Source: Candidatus Hodarchaeota archaeon (GTDB taxonomy: Archaea; Asgardarchaeota; Heimdallarchaeia; Hodarchaeales; YT1-057). Taken from it: 7,416 bases of DNA. The notes beneath the pieces are model-generated. The model was given only the letters and a program-made list of their open reading frames with translations, was not told the DNA's origin and made no database searches. The DNA is taken from the NCBI GenBank assembly GCA_016839955.1, contig JAEOTI010000641.1, forward strand, positions 1 through 7,416. The letters are read 5' to 3'. Of the stretch, positions 5,744-7,416 are shown piece by piece. How positions within the stretch are numbered: position 1 is the stretch's first letter; every line of letters starts with the position of its first letter. Position numbers and translations under genes: made by a program.

Positions 5744-6571
5744 TTGATTGTACTGGATAGAACTAATAGAAAAAATGTTTATATCCTGATTGTTTTAGTC
5801 ATATTACTTATCCTCAAACCCATTATAGACTGTTTTTTGCCACCAAATGAGACTGGAATACTAGATCAATCAATTCTGAATATTTCGATTAATGGGCCTT
5901 TCTTGGAAGAATTAGCTTTTAGAGGTGTGCCTTGGATAATTATAAGTTCGGGGTTGTTAGTCATTGTACCCCCATTTCGTTATTTACCTCTTACTAGTCG
6001 AAGCAATAATTATCCATCAATATGGGGGGATTATCCTACACAAATGGTTGTGTTTCGAGTGATAGAAACGATTTTACTGGTTAGTAGTTCTATTGCGTTT
6101 TCTTTGTATCATCTTTCAACATGGGGATCTCAGACATTTCTACGCTATACTGTGAGTGGGCTTGTCTTTGGTATTCTTTTTTTACGTTATGGATTCAATG
6201 CTAGTTTTTTATGGCATGGTTATGGAAATTTTCTGAGCGTATTATTTTATCGTTGGAACATCCATGATGTTTTCTTCTGGTGTGTTCTTGTGATTTCATT
6301 TATCCCATTTGTCTGGATTTATGAATTTCAACAAGAAATTATTGAAAAAATCTCCTCTGGATTTAAAAAAAAGGCGAAAGTAGGTTTTATTGTTTTTATC
6401 ATCCTTATTGTGATTATTAGTTTTATTTTCTTAAGCAATCAGGGAAACATTCCCTCAACTCCAACTATCATCTTGCTAGGGTGTCTATTCCTATTAAGCG
6501 TGGGGATTTTCTGGGAAACTGTTTTCATAAATCCTCTAATCACTAAGACAAGAAAATTAAAAATTGTCTAA
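5744..6571 (+). CDS. CPBP/Rce1-like intramembrane glutamic protease
   Basis: This is a 275-aa multi-pass membrane protein with all the motifs of the CPBP (CAAX protease and bacteriocin-processing, formerly Abi) family. Motif 1 is E55-E56-L-A-F-R60-G, motif 2 is F119-S-L-Y-H123, and motif 3 is H158-G-Y-G-N162. In Rce1 the glutamate and histidines activate water for peptide cleavage inside the membrane. Hydrophobic segments lie at about 12-33, 62-77, 102-120, 134-150, 163-169 with 176-193, 214-231 and 243-260. The gap between motifs 1 and 2 is long, holding a polar loop at about 79-100. The two C-terminal helices extend beyond the core. The substrate is unknown; archaeal members are not tied to one pathway. 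TTG 5744 is the only usable start after the in-frame TAA at 5735, but GGAG abuts it directly, so a leaderless or downstream non-standard start is possible. It is divergent from the four-TM gene and convergent with the small ORF at 6615. Confidence 0.9.
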   Translation: MIVLDRTNRKNVYILIVLVILLILKPIIDCFLPPNETGILDQSILNISINGPFLEELAFRGVPWIIISSGLLVIVPPFRYLPLTSRSNNYPSIWGDYPTQMVVFRVIETILLVSSSIAFSLYHLSTWGSQTFLRYTVSGLVFGILFLRYGFNASFLWHGYGNFLSVLFYRWNIHDVFFWCVLVISFIPFVWIYEFQQEIIEKISSGFKKKAKVGFIVFIILIVIISFIFLSNQGNIPSTPTIILLGCLFLLSVGIFWETVFINPLITKTRKLKIV

Positions 6572-6614
6572 TGAGACTTATCAGCTTTTTAGGAAATACA
6601 GCCATAAAAATTAT

Positions 6615-6785
6615 TTAATCTTTATCTGGATCAAACCACCAGGTTCTTAAAAAATGAATTAATGCGCTTTTTACAATAGATGTCTCTTTAACATCGAGAT
6701 TGAATGGATCTAAACCTTTATGGATTTCGATTTTCTCAACCAATTTCACAACTGTAGATAAATCAGCTACGGTAACATTTTGCAA
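6615..6785 (-). CDS. Small 56-aa protein, downstream partner of the coiled-coil gene
   Basis: This short ORF reads MQNVTVADLSTVVKLVEKIE at its start (TTG initiator), then KGLDPFNLD, a hydrophobic/aromatic segment SALIHFLRTWW, and ends FDPDKD before TAA 6617-6615. Support for a real gene: AAGGTG lies 7 bases before TTG 6785-6783, it begins 11 bases after the stop of the upstream coiled-coil gene with the ribosome site overlapping that stop, and the composition is protein-like and mostly helical. TTG 6791-6789 is an alternative start. The placement suggests translational coupling and a shared complex. No family is recognised, and it is too short for most gene finders. It ends 43 bases from the convergent CPBP stop; the intervening DNA holds a T5 tract that may help terminate the protease transcript. 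Confidence 0.55.
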   Translation of the reverse strand: MQNVTVADLSTVVKLVEKIEIHKGLDPFNLDVKETSIVKSALIHFLRTWWFDPDKD

Positions 6786-6796
6786 GTTCAAACACC

Positions 6797-7416
6797 TTAA
6801 ACCTTCCGAATACTATTGTTTTCCTCTATTAAATTCATTATAGCTTGTTTAAGACTGGAAATTGTAATCTCATAGGTTTCTCGCGTATAAACCTCCAATA
6901 CTGCTTCATGATTAGATGTAAAGTGGTTTCTGCGATAATTATAATAAGGAGCGGGGATATTTCCTAAATCATAGATTCGTTGTCTAACTACATCAAAAGT
7001 AAGTCGCTTTAGCTCCTGTTCTATTCCTTCTCTAATCTGATTTGTCTTTAATGCTATTTTGTCAACAATTAATTGATTTTTAGCATCAGTAATATCAGCA
7101 ATCACTCTTCGATAACTTTCTAATTCCAACTCCTTCTCTTGGAGCTCATTTCTTAATTGTCTCGCTCGTTCTTCCTGCTGTAACAAGAGAAATAGTGTGT
7201 GATTGATTGAGTCTGCTTTTAACTCATCACGGAGCTCTTTCAATCGGTTTAAGACCAAAAGATTCGTGGAGAACGTTTTTTGGTTTTTTTTGGTCTGAGT
7301 CCACGGGCCTCGAATATTCTGGTTTATTTGCTTGAATTTTTGATAATCCTGACTGTCTGGATCAGGTATATTCCTTTTTACAAATCTTGTGGCGATATTC
7401 AGTTCCTCCGTTCTAA
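6797..7416 (-). CDS. Coiled-coil protein, 5' end beyond right edge
   Basis: The frame is open from TAA 6799-6797 to the right edge, giving 205 visible residues with no stop. TTG 7258-7256, the only standard start codon inside, is probably not the true start, because the 52 residues before it (e.g. NIATRFVKRNIPDPDSQDYQ, then NQNIRGPWTQTKKNQK) are protein-like. From window residue about 80 to 137 the sequence is a strong coiled coil rich in Glu, Arg, Leu and Gln (EERARQLRNELQEKELELES and onward). A smaller segment with NIPAPYYNYRRNHF and a terminal helix (SSLKQAIMNLIEENNSIRKV) follows. It looks like a soluble dimeric structural or adaptor protein. No catalytic motif is visible and the family is not recognised. 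It is the upstream partner of the 56-aa ORF. Confidence 0.75.
   Translation of the reverse strand, partial: RTEELNIATRFVKRNIPDPDSQDYQKFKQINQNIRGPWTQTKKNQKTFSTNLLVLNRLKELRDELKADSINHTLFLLLQQEERARQLRNELQEKELELESYRRVIADITDAKNQLIVDKIALKTNQIREGIEQELKRLTFDVVRQRIYDLGNIPAPYYNYRRNHFTSNHEAVLEVYTRETYEITISSLKQAIMNLIEENNSIRKV

Noticed and set aside
1..7416. CRISPR array, tRNA/rRNA genes, insertion sequence or attachment site
   Set aside because: No regularly spaced repeats, no cloverleaf or rRNA motif, no transposase and no terminal inverted repeats were seen on either strand.

Overview
The window looks archaeal. It is AT-rich, has a BRE/TATA-like promoter (about 2826-2840), and its ribosome sites resemble GGTG or GAGG. 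Several genes are best started at TTG. The protein families also fit archaea: a methanogen/Asgard-style TPR repeat, small zinc-ribbon and HEPN proteins, a SWIM zinc finger and a CPBP protease. An Asgard archaeon is possible, but no marker gene or RNA gene is present to settle it.

Left part (1-2715, all minus strand): five genes read leftward in a closely spaced, operon-like series. In transcription order they are a membrane-anchored protein with a long extracytoplasmic domain (2119-2715), a zinc-ribbon + HEPN protein (1560-2096), a small Lys-rich four-cysteine protein resembling a degenerate HNH/treble-clef finger (1251-1514), a second HEPN-like protein broken by an in-frame TGA (694-1218), and a two-TM TPR protein that runs off the left edge (1-598). 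Two HEPN proteins flanking a four-Cys finger, with membrane and TPR partners, resemble the composition of accessory stress or defence loci. No known system is recognised.

Middle (2716-3981, plus strand): a divergent promoter drives a gene read in two overlapping frames. The first frame carries the N-terminal half of a DUF457/YdjM-type membrane metal-dependent hydrolase. The second carries the rest of that domain and a C-terminal SWIM zinc finger. The halves join if one T is added to a run of ten Ts (3249-3258), giving a single protein of about 366 aa with an unusual DUF457-SWIM fusion.

Right part (4099-7416): an unrecognised four-TM protein (minus) is divergent from a CPBP/Rce1-like intramembrane protease (plus, 5744-6571) across a 265-bp intergenic region that contains a perfect inverted repeat. 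Convergent to the protease are a 56-aa small ORF (6615-6785) and, just upstream of it, a coiled-coil protein whose reading frame stays open to the right edge.

Two of the genes carry lesions, one a homopolymer frameshift and one a premature TGA. Either sequence errors in the assembly or real gene decay could explain this. The most interesting items are the split DUF457-SWIM gene, the interrupted HEPN gene and the HEPN/zinc-finger cluster.
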